Shown here: positions 1 to 10,189 of the stretch, one piece after another
Numbering within the stretch: the stretch's first letter is position 1
Layout: every line of letters begins with the position of its first letter
Source of the DNA: Shinisaurus crocodilurus
Taxonomy: Eukaryota > Chordata > Lepidosauria > Squamata > Shinisauridae
Direction of reading: 5' to 3'
Assembly: GCA_021292165.1 (NCBI GenBank)
Contig: CM037880.1
Location: 206,982,255-207,046,254, forward strand
DNA: 64,000 nucleotides
The notes under the pieces: generated by a model
Seen by the model: only the letters and a program-made list of their open reading frames with translations
What the model was told of the DNA's origin: nothing
Databases searched by the model: none
Position numbers and translations under genes: made by a program

Positions 1-534
1 CCATTAATGGTGAGTTTGGAAAGAAGGAGGAGGAAGAGGAAATGTTTCAGTTCAAGCAAGCTGAATCCACAGTTTGTGTGTGTGACTTAGGGCACAATGC
101 TATGCATGCTTAGACAGAGAAGTTCCTACAGCTTCCAGCATTCTGCCTGAGGAATTCTGGAAGTTGTAGGACTTTTTTCTATCTAAACATGCATATGCCA
201 CCTCCAATGGTAATTTGTGGAGCTATCCATAATGTGAAAGCATATCATTAGCTTTTCAGAGCTTCAGGAGAATATTTATGACAATTATTTGTCTTAAAAA
301 GATCAATTTCCCCTACATCTTACTAGAATATTGATTAATCACAGCAGGAGTATTCAGCAGGAGCAATGTTGTCCTTGAAATGCAAAGAGTCACTGCTTTC
401 AAATTTGGGAAACACATGGGATAAAAAATAACAAAGAGGATTGGTAAACCACATGAAATCAGTCTTTTATATTAAGCAACACTCCACTTCAGTAGTTTAA
501 GCCCATTCCTAATGTTCAGGTCAGGTCACAATGC
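1..534. other. AT-rich sequence, nothing recognised
   Basis: No repeat terminus, RNA gene or convincing coding frame is visible here. Short open frames are at chance level. Confidence 0.5.
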
Positions 535-1070
535 TTTTAAGCCCTGTTGCCCTGGTTTCTATGGAAAAGATGCAGCGCGGGTAGGGATGTAGCTGTTCGC
601 CCCGTGTGGGCGTAGCGGGGCGAAATCAGCCCCGCTCATGTCCGCGCGGAGCTCGTGCGGGCCTACAGGCCTACCTTGTCCAGCGGCAGCCCGCCTCTCC
701 GCAGCGAGTCGCCCGTGCCTCCCGCGCCAGTCCCGTTGCGTCACATCCGGCCCCGGAAGTGACGCGACGGGACCCTGCGCAGACGCGCTGGACCCCCGCA
801 CGACGTATTGCGCCTGTGCAGGGTCCCCGTCACGTCACTTCCGGGGCCGGATGTGACGTGACGGGACCAGCGCCGGTGACTCGAGCGGCGCGGAGAACTG
901 CTCCACACCACTCAGAAGATCGAGGTGGGAGGGCTGCCCCCGCGGAGAGGTGAGTGAGCCGGCAGAGAGGCGAGCCCCCCACAGGTTCGTGGCACATCTC
1001 GAAAATTTTCCCGTCGTGCCGGCGCAGGGTCCCGTTGCGGCGCCCATTTTACAAAACATGGGCGATTTTA
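535..1070 (+). repeat. GC-rich palindromic element, copy A
   Basis: A CpG-rich block sits in AT-rich surroundings. Bases 535-581 match one arm of the hairpin at 1878-1976. At 582 a terminus TAGGGATGTAG begins; it recurs at 62877 and, reverse-complemented, at about 2160 and 6610. After it come the family motifs GGGCGTAGCGGGGCGAAATC and a large inverted repeat (730-867). The right limit is unclear: GC-rich family sequence continues to about 1055. No transposase is encoded, so this is a non-autonomous element. The CAGGGATG-like ends suggest hAT, but that is inference. Overlapping small open frames are by-products of the high GC content. Confidence 0.65.
730..867. repeat. Nested inverted repeat with ETS/CRE-like motifs
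   Basis: Arm 730-782 pairs with arm 814-867 with about four differences over ~53 bases. Each arm is itself a palindrome: GTCCCGT-GCGTCAC on one side and GTGACGCGACGGGAC on the other, around a CCGG-rich centre. Each arm contains CCGGAAGTGACG, which resembles a GABPA/ETS site beside a TGACG CRE half-site. Shorter versions occur at 1998-2030 and 6432-6477. Confidence 0.75.
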
Positions 1071-1522
1071 GACTTCCGTAGTGTGCTTCTTTCTTTTTAC
1101 TAGAATCCCGTGACCTGGTGATACCTTTTAATTTCCAAAAACTGACTTAGGTAACCTGTGCTAAATGAACCTGAGTATACACTCCTGCAGGATCAGACCC
1201 AAGTCTACGTAGTCAAGCATTTTTAGCAAGAATTCTGGCAACCAGAAGGTGCTAGGTCAGAGGGTGCACAACCTTGTTGGCCTTGAGGACTGCACATGAT
1301 GGTGGACACGCACACAAGCAAATACACACATGCACCCCAGTGATCCTAGCAGTAGCAGGGAAAGAGTAATCTCTATGGAGAGTGTAAAGAATGATCTGAT
1401 ACAGAATGCACCTCTCCCACAGATGCACATACAGATCACTCTTTCCTCACTGGACAGGGTGATCTGTATCACTGGTATCACCAGTACAATCAGCAGGAAA
1501 TCGGGCAGAATGCAGACTCAGT
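1071..1522. other. No gene; weak inverted repeats
   Basis: Mostly unique sequence. Around 1340-1460 the words CAGATCACTCTTTCC and GATCTGTATCACTGG occur near short complementary pieces, but nothing can be classified. Confidence 0.35.
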
Positions 1523-1714
1523 GGAGGCTGGTGACTCCTAATTCAGTAGGGCTCCTAATCCATTACAGCTTTTATTTGGAGCTTCATAGGAGCTATCTGT
1601 GGTGGTGAACCTATTTTGGGGGTGGAGTTCAGCACCATGGATAGCTCCTATAAAGCTCTAAATAAAACCTGCAATGGATTAGGAACCCCAATGAAATAGG
1701 AGTCACCAGCCTCC
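1523..1714. repeat. Fold-back MITE, 82-bp arms
   Basis: Bases 1523-1604, beginning GGAGGCTGGTGACTCCTA, are the approximate reverse complement of 1633-1714, which ends in AGTCACCAGCCTCC. Only ~28 bases separate the arms. The unit has no coding capacity and would form a long stem-loop. The outer ends (CAGTGGAGG on the left, CATTGGAGG on the reverse of the right) resemble hAT termini, but I find no clear target duplication. Confidence 0.8.
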
Positions 1715-1728
1715 AATGTGTGTGTTAG

Positions 1729-2170
1729 AGATGTTAACGTGCCTTGGGGGAGGGGGTTCCTCGCCTCTCTGTGCTGCCCCCCCCGCCTCTCGATTCTCAG
1801 TGGCGCGGAGCGATTCTCTGTGCCACCTGAGCCGCTCGCTCCCGCCGTGACAGGACCCTGTGCTGGCGTGACAGGACCCCGCGCTGCGTCTTTCCATAGA
1901 AACCAGGGCAACAGGGCTTAAAATGGCCGTTTTAAGCCCTGTTGCCCTGGTTTCTATGGAAAAGATGCAGCGCGGGCTCCCATTGTGCTGGCGCAGGGTC
2001 CCGTCGCAGCCGGAAGTGATGCGACGGGACTGTCGCGGCGGGCGCGGGCGGCTCGTCGTGGAGAGGTGAGTGGGGCCGGGATCTGGTAAGGCCCGTGAGT
2101 CTCGGGCGTGCGTGAGCGGGACCGATTTCAGCCCGCTATGCCCCCCCCCGAGGTGAGCGGTTACATCCCT
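1729..2170 (-). repeat. GC-rich palindromic element, copy B
   Basis: The left end TTAGAGATGTTAACG mirrors the right end CGGTTACATCCCTA, giving imperfect terminal inverted repeats. The flanks GTGTGTGT and GCTGTGTA agree at 6 of 8 positions and could be a decayed 8-bp target duplication, as expected for hAT. Internal words are shared with copies A and C: GGCGCAGGGTCCCG, GGAAGTGATGCGACGGGAC and GAGAGGTGAGTG. It encodes no transposase. Confidence 0.65.
1878..1976. repeat. Almost spacer-free 49/50-bp hairpin
   Basis: Bases 1878-1926 and 1927-1976 are reverse complements with about three differences and essentially no loop. One arm alone, starting TTTTAAGCCCTGTTGCCC, also occurs at 535-581. The palindrome therefore probably arose by inverted duplication inside the element. 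Confidence 0.85.
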
Positions 2171-2226
2171 AGCTGTGTATTGGGGGGAATGCAAAACCCC
2201 CTGTGGGGCTGTAGATAAGGTCTTGA

Positions 2227-2266
2227 GGGGCAAATGTGGCCCTCAGGCTCAGGTTGTGTACCCCTG
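2227..2266 (-). repeat. hAT-like terminal fragment
   Basis: Read on the minus strand this begins CAGGGGTACACAACCTGAG, the pattern of a hAT end. No partner terminus was found nearby, so it is a fragment. Confidence 0.4.
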
Positions 2267-2734
2267 CACTAGGTGATGGTCAGTTGTCCGTTGATGGACA
2301 ATGGTCAGTCATCCTAGAAAATGATCAGTCTTCCCTTGGTGGGCAAGATTTTGGAGGTAGGTAGGGTGCCACTAAGCACTACCTTTCTTTACCTCTAATC
2401 CAGCTGTAGCTGTGGACATCCTGGAGTCAATAATGGGCTGGATGACAATTTGTAAACTGGAAGGAACGCAATCCAGACAAGTTCAAGGTACAAGTTCAAG
2501 TTCTGGATGGGGTTGCACTTCCCATTAAAGATCAGGTTCACAGTTGTGGGTGACTTTGGATCAAGCATTGGTGAATGGATGTCAAGTGGTATCCATAGGT
2601 TATAGAGCATTTTACAAATTGTGATTATTGTGCCAGCTGTGTCTTTTCTTGACCTGTGACCTGGCCACAGTTTTGCTTTCTCTGACATGAACCTGGCCAT
2701 CAGTTGAGATAATATTCAGAGGCCCTTCTGCTCC

Positions 2735-3075
2735 TAGAGTTTACATGAGTGGCTTCCAGAGAGAGGGCCTTTTCTGTGGTGATACTCCACAGAACCCTAG
2801 AACTCTCTTCCTAGGCATGTGCACATGTTCATTGCTATATTTTAGGTGCCAATGTCCATCCCCATGAGCTCTTCCTTTTAGTGAGATTTAGGATATTTTT
2901 ATTGGTTTCAGCTGCTGTTTTTCCTCTTGCTGTTTTATTTGCTTTTTCAATTTTGTCAGTGTTTTTGATACGTTACTTAAGAAAGTTTTCATGTAGATTT
3001 GTAAGCAGCCTTCCTTCAAGGCATTTCTTGAAAGATGGGTTATAAATCATGCAAATAAATATGAAATAAATAAGC
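2735..3075 (+). mobile_element. L2-like LINE 3' end (remnant)
   Basis: The words GAGAGAGGGCCTTTTCTGTG and CCTAGAACTCTCTTCC match the C-terminal 'R-A-F-S-V... L-W-N-S-L-P' block seen clearly in the L2-like element at 47-48.6 kb. An AT-rich 3' region follows, with a tail containing ATAAATCATGCAAATAAATATGAAATAAATAA. The frame is destroyed. This is an old, 5'-truncated copy. Confidence 0.5.
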
Positions 3076-4700
3076 CTTGCATCATTTTAATGCCAAGTGC
3101 ATTCTACTAGAACCTTGTTCTCTCAAATGAAGAACAGAAGATGCTATGTTCCTGACAGCAACACAAAGTGAAGATGAATCTTTGGAGTGCAGCTTAAGGT
3201 GCACACACACACAGTGTTGGGTATAGTTTGCGAGCATCTTCTCTCCACACCATGTGGCAAGTGCTCATTAATGCTAAATGTTAATGAATCCTGCCCTTAC
3301 TTAATTCTGGATCCTTTGAAGTTAGACAGATCACCCACGGGCTCATCTAAACAACCACTCTCAGGAGATAAGCTGCCATTAGCCCCGCACGATGGACCCA
3401 CTACATACAACAATCTATCTTGCCTCTAGATTTGGACTGTTCAAGTCTACACAACTCATGTAAATTGCTCCAGACTTTTACATGACTGGTACTAGCTGAG
3501 GAAAAATGGGGCCAATGTTCCAGGGAAGGCTAGGAAATTTCCCCAATTACCTGGGCTGGACAGCATATATTTGCCCATTGGGTGTGGTTGGCAGCTCTTA
3601 ATGGCTTTAGCCTACTTTCTCAGTGAGATAACTAGTTATGGATTTATTTGTTTGTTTTTGTGATTATATATGTGCTTTTCTTTTCTTTTTTTTTCTTTTC
3701 AAGGATGCAGCTAGTGTGTGCCAAAGAGGAAATAAAGAACCTCTTTCTGTTGGTTCTATCCATAAAGCTTGGGGGTTGCTGTTGGTGGAAGGCCTTGTTA
3801 AAATGGAGCAAAACTTTCCACCAGAGCCTGAAGAACTTACTGATGTCTCTAAAGCAGTATTTTACCAATTTATTCATTAACTTCAGAACAATCTGATTAA
3901 AGACTGGGCATTGAGCTAAGACTTTATCTATTACTTTAGCTAGCTACTGCATCTTCCTAAGTCACCTATAGTTTTGAGTGATGCTGATGGGGGAGAAAGA
4001 AAAAAAAACCCTCTATGATTTGGCAGCTATTCTTTTTGATGAATTTTAATAATTTTCACACTCCATCTAAAAGATAAATTAATCATTTAAATAGTCACCC
4101 TTCATGTGAACATCTTAGAGTGCTTTACCGAAGTTAAAAAATCGTATAAACTTAAAAGTTGAAACAAGCAATAAGAAAAGCAAGTACTCAGTGCTCATAA
4201 AAGTCAAAGAAAGTAGTTCTGAATTAGAAGAAATTTTGCATCTGGTGACTGGCAAGGAATATCGGTTCCTATGAGATAGTCCAGAAAAATGAATTGCTGT
4301 TGGAAGGAACTTGGAAGATGGAATAAGCCTTTGAGACCCTATAAAACTTTATTGGAACAACAGTCTTCAGCCACAGCAGAGGTTACTGTTACCTGGAAAG
4401 TCTGTTACCATCGTCACAGCCTCCTCTGCCAGGTGACCCACAGACTAATTAGCGGTCTTTGAGCCAGAATGTAAGGTAAAAACATTCAAATTATAATGTT
4501 TTAAATATATTAGCTTGGATGCTAAGGTAATTTAATTAAGTTAAGTTAATTGGCTTGGATGCTAAGATAGGTTTCCCATCACTTCCCCCCACTTGCAGCC
4601 AACAGTAACTCCCAGAAAGCTGGAGGGAGCAATGCTGTACAATGTGGGATTGTGGGGGGACTGGTGGGTTGAGAAGAGAATGGAAAACTTTCCTTCTATG
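3076..4700. other. No gene or repeat recognised
   Basis: AT-rich sequence with short poly-T and poly-A runs (for example 3683-3700). The open frames of 77-82 codons here lie on both strands over the same bases and lack domain features. I see no exon-like structure. Confidence 0.4.
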
Positions 4701-4712
4701 AACTTCTTTAAG

Positions 4713-4803
4713 GCTGCAATCTTATAAACAGTTACTTGGGAGAACATCCAATGGAATGCAATAGGACTTACTTTTGAATAGATACATGCAAGATTGTACT
4801 GTA
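4713..4803 (+). repeat. Interspersed repeat, 'ACTTACTTTTGAATAGA' type
   Basis: The segment resembles 17005-17075, sharing a ggacttactt-tgaatagac-atgca-a-attg-ctgta pattern. This is a short dispersed repeat of unknown class with no coding capacity. Confidence 0.45.
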
Positions 4804-4825
4804 AGTTAATTTATCTTAGGATGCA

Positions 4826-4846
4826 AGCTGCTGCTGCTGCTGCTGC

Positions 4847-4884
<38 letters not shown>
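4826..4884. repeat. (CTG)n-(ATT)n compound microsatellite
   Basis: Five CTG/TGC triplets run directly into about fourteen ATT triplets. The tract lies at the 3' (tail) end of the SINE that follows on the minus strand, and probably grew from its A-rich tail. Confidence 0.9.
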
Positions 4885-4886
<2 letters not shown>

Positions 4887-5118
4887 TTCCCCACCTTTTT
4901 TCCCCTTGCAAGAAACCCAAGGTGGCTTACATTGTCTTCCTCCTCCTCCTCTCCATTTTTATCTTCACAACAACAATCCTGTGAGGTAAGTTAAGCTGAG
5001 AGGCAGTGACTGGCCCAAAGTCACCCAGTGAGCTGTATGGCTGAGTGGGGACTAGAACCCGGATCGACCTAGTCCCAGCCCAACACTCTCACCACTACGC
5101 CACACTGGCTCTCTAACA
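4885..5118 (-). mobile_element. MIR-like tRNA-derived SINE
   Basis: On the minus strand it starts with a tRNA-like head: box A region GTGGCGTAGTGGTGAGAGTG and box B region GGGTTCTAGTCC. A MIR/CORE-like body follows, including CAGCTCACTGGGTGACTTTG, CCAGTCACTGCCTCTCAGC and CCTCACAGGATTGTTGTTG. The element ends in an ATT-rich tail next to the microsatellite. A second, more decayed copy on the same strand is at 57935-58178. Confidence 0.75.
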
Positions 5119-6044
5119 TGCATATAGCACCTTATTTGCTTAAAAGCCATCAAAGTTTTAATATAATAATATATTGGGGTTCCCATCCAGTGAGTGGTTG
5201 TACCCATATGCAAACCATTATCACATGCTCATTGGACTCCGTGATGAACCTTCAAGTTAATTAAAAAAAAATAAAAGCAGGCAAGGGGCTTGATGCAGGG
5301 AGTTGGTAGACAAAATAGCCCCATAAATTCTGATGTATACACACTGTTACCTACATGTGCATATATTGCTGAGTTCAGACCTTACATTTGAAGCAGCATA
5401 TCACTAATATATCACTAGTATACCTTAAAAGGCAGTAGGACTGATACTGACCGAATCGCAGCTGAATGTTGTCTGCAGGATAGCTCTTTTATTGTAAAAG
5501 AAGATGAAACCCTTCATCTATTAATGATGAAAATAAACTCCTCACTGAACTCTTTCTTTAAGCCCATCTATCTCCTTCAGTGACAACCTGATAGTAAACT
5601 GGTACTTTTTAATAGCCAGTGGTACCAAAAGAGCCCTGCTGCTCTCCAACAAGACTCCAGGTACTCAGTCTACTGGCTTTTTGTGTGTGTGACAAATCGT
5701 TCCAGATAGTTTTATTCTTTTGTGTCTTGTTAATTCAGAGGTATACTTTCCTACAAAGAGAAATGTACTGCAGATTTTATCTTCAAACTGGGCTCCGGAT
5801 GAACAGTTTCATTTGTGTTGTTGCTGTAGCTGCAAGGCTATATGTTAACCTGAAATGTTGATAATTTCAAGAGATGAATTAAAAATAGCTTCAGGCACCA
5901 GCTCAGACCTGGAAGCTTCCCTTAGTTATTGTGCATTCTACTTTAAATAAAATGTACCTGTTTTTGAAGAGGACCCCCCGCCCCGCCGCCATTGCCTGAT
6001 CCCACAAACTACTGTGGAGCCCAGTATATATGTAAGATTGGGTG
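5119..6044. other. No gene recognised
   Basis: AT-rich sequence with no recognisable domain, RNA or element terminus. A GC-rich patch near 5975-5990 is short. Confidence 0.4.
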
Positions 6045-6280
6045 CTAGTGTAACCCGAGTCCACCTGACCCCAGGCAGTAAATCTCTCTCACACACACAC
6101 TCAGACAAGGGTACGTTGGCTGACAAAGAATGGTTTATTATACGTTAAACAAATATCCCTTTCCCAACAAACTTTCCAGGCCCACTCTGATAAACCTTCG
6201 GCAAAATGGCCAATGCAGCTGAGAGGCAAACTTAATTCCTCACATTCCTATAGGCAGGTTAGTCCCAAGCCTCACAAACC

Positions 6281-6613
6281 TAGTGGTGGCCATGAACCTG
6301 GAGGCAGGGTCCACCTCTCCGCCGCCCCTCCTCTCTGTGCTGTCGCCGCCGCCGCCGCCGCCGCCTCGATCTTCTGAGCAGGCATGGAGCAGTTCTCCGC
6401 GCTGCTCGAGCCATCCTCGCCGGCTGTGCTGGTCCCATCGCATCACTTCCAGCAGTCCGGAAGTGATGCGATGGGACCTGGCGTGGGCGGCTTGCTGTGG
6501 AGAGGTGAGCCGCCAGGGGACACGGTAAGTCCCCGCGAGCCTTGTGCAGGCGTGAACAGGGCCGATTTCAGCCCACTTCGCCCGCGTGAGGAGAAATGGT
6601 ACATCCCTACTGT
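6281..6613 (-). repeat. GC-rich palindromic MITE, copy C
   Basis: The element is inserted in the solo LTR. The flanks (6273-6280 CACAAACC and 6614-6621 GACAAACC) agree at 7 of 8 positions, which fits a hAT 8-bp duplication. The right end GGTACATCCCTACTG is the inverse of the TAGGGATGTA end of copy A. Internally it has a (CGC)n run near 6343-6363 and the perfect 19-bp inverted repeat at 6432-6477. It has no coding capacity. Confidence 0.75.
6432..6477. repeat. Perfect 19-bp inverted repeat with GGAAGTGATGCG
   Basis: GTCCCATCGCATCACTTCC (6432-6450) is the exact reverse complement of 6459-6477. The right arm, CCGGAAGTGATGCG, resembles an ETS/GABP site. Exact pairing in an otherwise diverged element suggests recent origin or gene conversion between the arms. 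Confidence 0.9.
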
Positions 6614-7215
6614 GACAAACCCAAAGTCTCTCACAGCCACAAAGGATAACAGCATATAGTCACTCTCAGTAGTAGACCAAAAAGGGCCCCACCTCCAGAC
6701 TCCAACTTTGCAGCAGTCTCTAGGTCTCAGCTGGCAATGCCTGGGTCTTCTCTCCTTAACAGGAAAAACGCTCTCTTCAGCTTCCAGTCGCCAGACAGCC
6801 TCTCACCCCAGCAGGATCCACACAGCCATTTCAGTCCTTTCCCCAGAGAGCAGAACAATAAACAACAGTTCTCCTAGATTCGGTCTTGAAGCCTCCCACG
6901 CTCTGTCCAAAAAACCTCTTCTTCTTTCAACCACTCTGTTGAACAAGAATTAGCAACAGCCACGGGATTGCTTCCTCCCTCCTCTCCTGCCTCAGGGCTT
7001 TTACTTAAATACACACCTGATCTGAGTGAGCACACACACATTAACTCTTTCTTGACCAGAACACCACATATGTGTTATTACTTTACATTATACAATTTTC
7101 TCTGTACTTCTTTAATTCCTTACTCAAACCTAGAACTATACAAATTACTCATTAACTCTCTGGTTTCTTCTCCTACCTATATTACCTCCTTACAAAGTCC
7201 CACCTGTTACACTAG

Positions 7216-7889
7216 TGTAATGGAACAGAACCCCAGCTCCTCATCCTCAGAAGATCCCAATTCCTTGTCCTCATAGGAGGCTCCAGAGTTAACAATTCAG
7301 GAAGAGGATTCAATCATGGAAAGGCATCATGGGACTTCCACCTACACAGGACCTAGTTCTCCAGAAAGATCCTGCAGATCAACTCCCTTGCATCTAGAAG
7401 AAGTTCCGTTGCCATCTTTCAATTCTGAGGACTCCAGCCATGAAGACACATGCCACAGCCACTTCCATGCCACTGCAGCTTGAGGATGCTAAAACAGGCC
7501 AGGCTCCTTTCAGAGACAAATCCTCAGTTGGTATAGAAGTGGAGCCAACCAGCCTAAGTGTAACTTTTATTTAAGGCTCAGTCTTCATCTGCTCCTTGTT
7601 GGAGCAACAGACAGACAGCCTGTCTGGCCTCCAGCCCCAGCACCACTTGGAGCTTTCTGTGCCATTTATCTCTTCCCTTCTTGCTTCCATGAGAAACCTG
7701 TCCTAACCTTACCCCTGCTAAAGATCTGACCCAAAGCAGAATTCTGCAACCCAGGCTATAGCACAAAGCATCAACCAAATTCATGGCCTGATATGTTACA
7801 GCTACGATTGCATTGCATTGGCACTGAGAGGTGACTCAAAACATAAGGTTGCCATAGGAGTATATGTCATGAACCAGGAAAAAAATTCA
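7216..7889. other. No gene; possible LTR-related sequence
   Basis: A TTTTATTTAAGG stretch near 7565 and C/T-rich flanking sequence recall LTR or retroelement untranslated DNA, but no termini or coding domain could be fixed. Confidence 0.3.
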
Positions 7890-8494
7890 GATTAGTGAAA
7901 GAGTTCAGAGAAGGACAACAAAGATTATCAGGGGACTAGAAACTAAGTCCTACAGGAAAGATTGAAGGAACTGGCTATGTTTAACCTTGAGAAGAGAAGA
8001 CTGAAGTGCGTGGGAGGTATGATAGCACTTTTTCATGTACGTAAAGGGTTGTCACACAGAAGAGGCCTGTAACCTGTTCTCTATCATCCAAGACTGTAGG
8101 GCATGAAATAACTAGCTTAAGTTACAGAAGGCAGATTTTGGTTGAACATCAGGAAAGCTTCCTAACAATCAGAGTAGTCAGACAATGGAAGCAACTGACT
8201 AGGGAGGTGGTGGGCTCCCTGTCACTGGAGATATTCAAGAAGAAATTGGACAGCCATCTGTCAGGGATGCTTTAGACCAGGGCTCTCCAACCTTGGGTCC
8301 CCAGATGTTGCCTGGACTACAGCTCCCAGAATCTCTTGCCATTAGTCATGCTGGCTGGGTATGCTGGGAGCTGTATGCCAGCAACATCTGGGGACCCAAG
8401 GTTGGAGAGCCCTGCTTTGGATTGTATTTCTGCACTGAGCTGGAGGTTGGACTCAGTGGCCTAAATGGTCCCTTCAGACTCTATGATTCTATGA
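7890..8494 (+). mobile_element. CR1 LINE 3' fragment, split by a MITE
   Basis: Base-level similarity to the CR1 copy at 18.7-20.9 kb runs from 'gagttcagagaaggacaaca' through the 3' untranslated region to the CR1 terminal motif CTATGATTCTATGA. The reading frame is broken by indels. A palindromic hAT MITE (8278-8414) is inserted just after the position of the ORF2 stop codon. Strongly 5'-truncated, as is usual for CR1. Confidence 0.85.
8278..8414. mobile_element. Palindromic hAT MITE carrying a ZNF143-like motif
   Basis: Terminal inverted repeats CAGGGCTCTCCAACCTTGGG and the reverse complement extend for over 30 bases. Flanks CTTTAGAC and CTTTGGAT agree at 6 of 8 positions, fitting an 8-bp hAT target duplication. 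The interior has GACTACAGCTCCCAGAAT, close to the ZNF143/SBS consensus ACTACAATTCCCAGAATGC, and a facing copy in reverse. The same family is at 61697-61823. Confidence 0.85.
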
Positions 8495-9262
8495 ATAGTG
8501 ACAATAATAAGAACTAGTAAAGGACTGGATTATACCTGTATGCACATAATATGTATATTCAGAGTTTGAAGACTGGCAGACAGCTAAATGAGTGAACCGG
8601 CTTGAGTGAAAAGTATTGTGTTTGAAGTGACATTAGTTAACCGTACGTCACCTTGTGGGCTCTGTCTGGACGGACTGAAAGGTGACTCATAAATTTATAA
8701 ACAAAATAAAATATCAGATGATATGGAAGCTATAGAGTTATCACCAAACTTTTCCTTTAGCAAAATTTCAAGGCAAATTATCATGAGTAGTAAAAAGTGT
8801 TTTGCTAAGACTAGCTCACATCCCTAGAATTCACAGGCATCTATGAATTAGCCATAGGGTGACTGTAACAGTTCTCAGTTGTGACAGCTGTTATAGCCAC
8901 CTGCGTAGCCCTTTATCTCAGTGCTACTGTCCATTGTGTCTCCCACCCACCCTCTGGAAAAGTGTGACATTTTCTTGCAGCCCCAGAGAGAAAAGAAGAA
9001 ATTGCTTTGTCTGTCTTGTTCTTCGCTGCTGCAAGAAGCAAAAAGGTGCTGCCAAAGAGTGAACTAACTGGCAATGTGACTATGGCAGTAGTCAGGATCA
9101 ATAGTTCCTTGCCCCCCATCTGATGGCCAATCAACTTGATGGTGGGGTATGGTGGGGCTCCAGCAGTCCACAGACAATGGCCAAGGGCTGCATATGGGGT
9201 GCAGGTTGGTTGGCATATACTGTTGTCCATATATGCTGCAGAGTTTGTATCCAGAGATGACC
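8495..9262. other. No gene recognised
   Basis: Bases 8655-8715 (GTGGGCTCTGTCTGGACGG ... ACTCATAAATTTATAAACA) look like a worn LINE or SINE 3' tail. The rest shows nothing; overlapping open frames near 8860-9270 lack domains. Confidence 0.35.
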
Positions 9263-9790
9263 ATAGAATCATAAAATCATAGAAAAGTAGAGTTGGAAGG
9301 AGCCTACCAGGCCATCGAGTCCAACCCCCTGCTCAATGCAGGAATCCAGGTCAAAGCATCCCTGACAAATGGCTGTCCAGCCACACCTTGAATGCCTCCA
9401 GAGTGGGAGAGCCCACCGCCTCCCTAGGTAGTTGGTTCCATTGTCTTATTGCTCTGACAGTCAGGAAATTTTTCCTGATGTTTAGGTGGAATCTAGGTTC
9501 CTGTAACTTGAGCCCATTATTCCGTGCCCTGCAAACTGGGATGATCGAGAAGAGATCCTGGCCCTCCTCTGTGTGACAATCCTTTAAGTACTGGAAGAGT
9601 GCAATCATATCTCCCCTCAGTCTCCTCTTCTGAAGGCTAAACATGCCCAGTTCTTTCAGTCTCTCCTCATACGGCCTTGTTTCCAGTCCCTTTATCATCC
9701 TTGTTGCCCTCCTCTGAACCCTTTCCAGTTTGTCTGCATCCTTCTTAAAGTGTGGTGCCCAGAACTGGACGCAGTACTCAAGATGAGACC
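9263..9790 (-). pseudogene. CR1 ORF2 C-terminal fragment
   Basis: On the minus strand a frame encodes the CR1 C-terminal region after the reverse transcriptase. Recognisable blocks in order are [77 protein letters not shown] and [20 protein letters not shown]. It ends with a stop and is followed by the CR1 3' end, including the tail at 9263-9290. The RT catalytic core is missing (5' truncation). The frame is intact through this part, so the copy is fairly young. CR1 homology begins near 9789; upstream codons are flanking DNA. Confidence 0.9.
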
Positions 9791-9939
9791 ATATCCCACT
9801 GGTTCTCTCCATTTCACCAGGTGTCTGTCACACCCACTTTATTTGCACTCTCTTTCAAAACCAAGCACTCCTAATCCCTCCATACTAGTCTGGAGACTTC
9901 TAGCATTAGCATAGAAATACCTATAGAAGGTTCCCCCAT

Positions 9940-9942
9940 GCA

Positions 9943-9984
<42 letters not shown>
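9940..9984. repeat. (TA)n-(GA)n microsatellite
   Basis: About ten TA dinucleotides run straight into about eleven GA dinucleotides. Confidence 0.95.
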
Positions 9985-10189
9985 CATTTCCCCCTATGGT
10001 CTCTTGTATGCGTGTGGACTACACAACTCCAATAGAAGACCAATGATAACATTTCTCATTGTATAGGCCACACAGCCTCAGCAAAGCTGCAGATGCTTCT
10101 GTACATATACAGAGTATTCAGGGTTGTGCAGCAGTATGGGAATGGTAATTCCCGTGGGCAGCACAAGTCTGGAAAAACTCATTCTATGC

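Larger units (their letters stand above)
6049..7211 (-). mobile_element. Solo LTR with CTAG target duplication
   Basis: The segment starts TGTAAC and ends GTTACA (TG...CA) and is flanked on both sides by CTAG (6045-6048 and 7212-7215). On the minus strand a TATA-like TATTTAAG (rc of 7004-7011) comes before the transcribed part. A polyadenylation signal AATAAA (rc near 6132) lies ~80 bases from the end. These features fit an LTR whose internal region was lost by LTR-LTR recombination. No internal gene is adjacent. A GC-rich MITE (6281-6613) is inserted in it. Confidence 0.75.

Noticed and set aside
559..953. Overlapping open frames in GC-rich DNA, possible first exon or CpG-island gene
   Set aside because: They overlap in several phases on both strands and coincide with the palindromic MITE; composition explains them.
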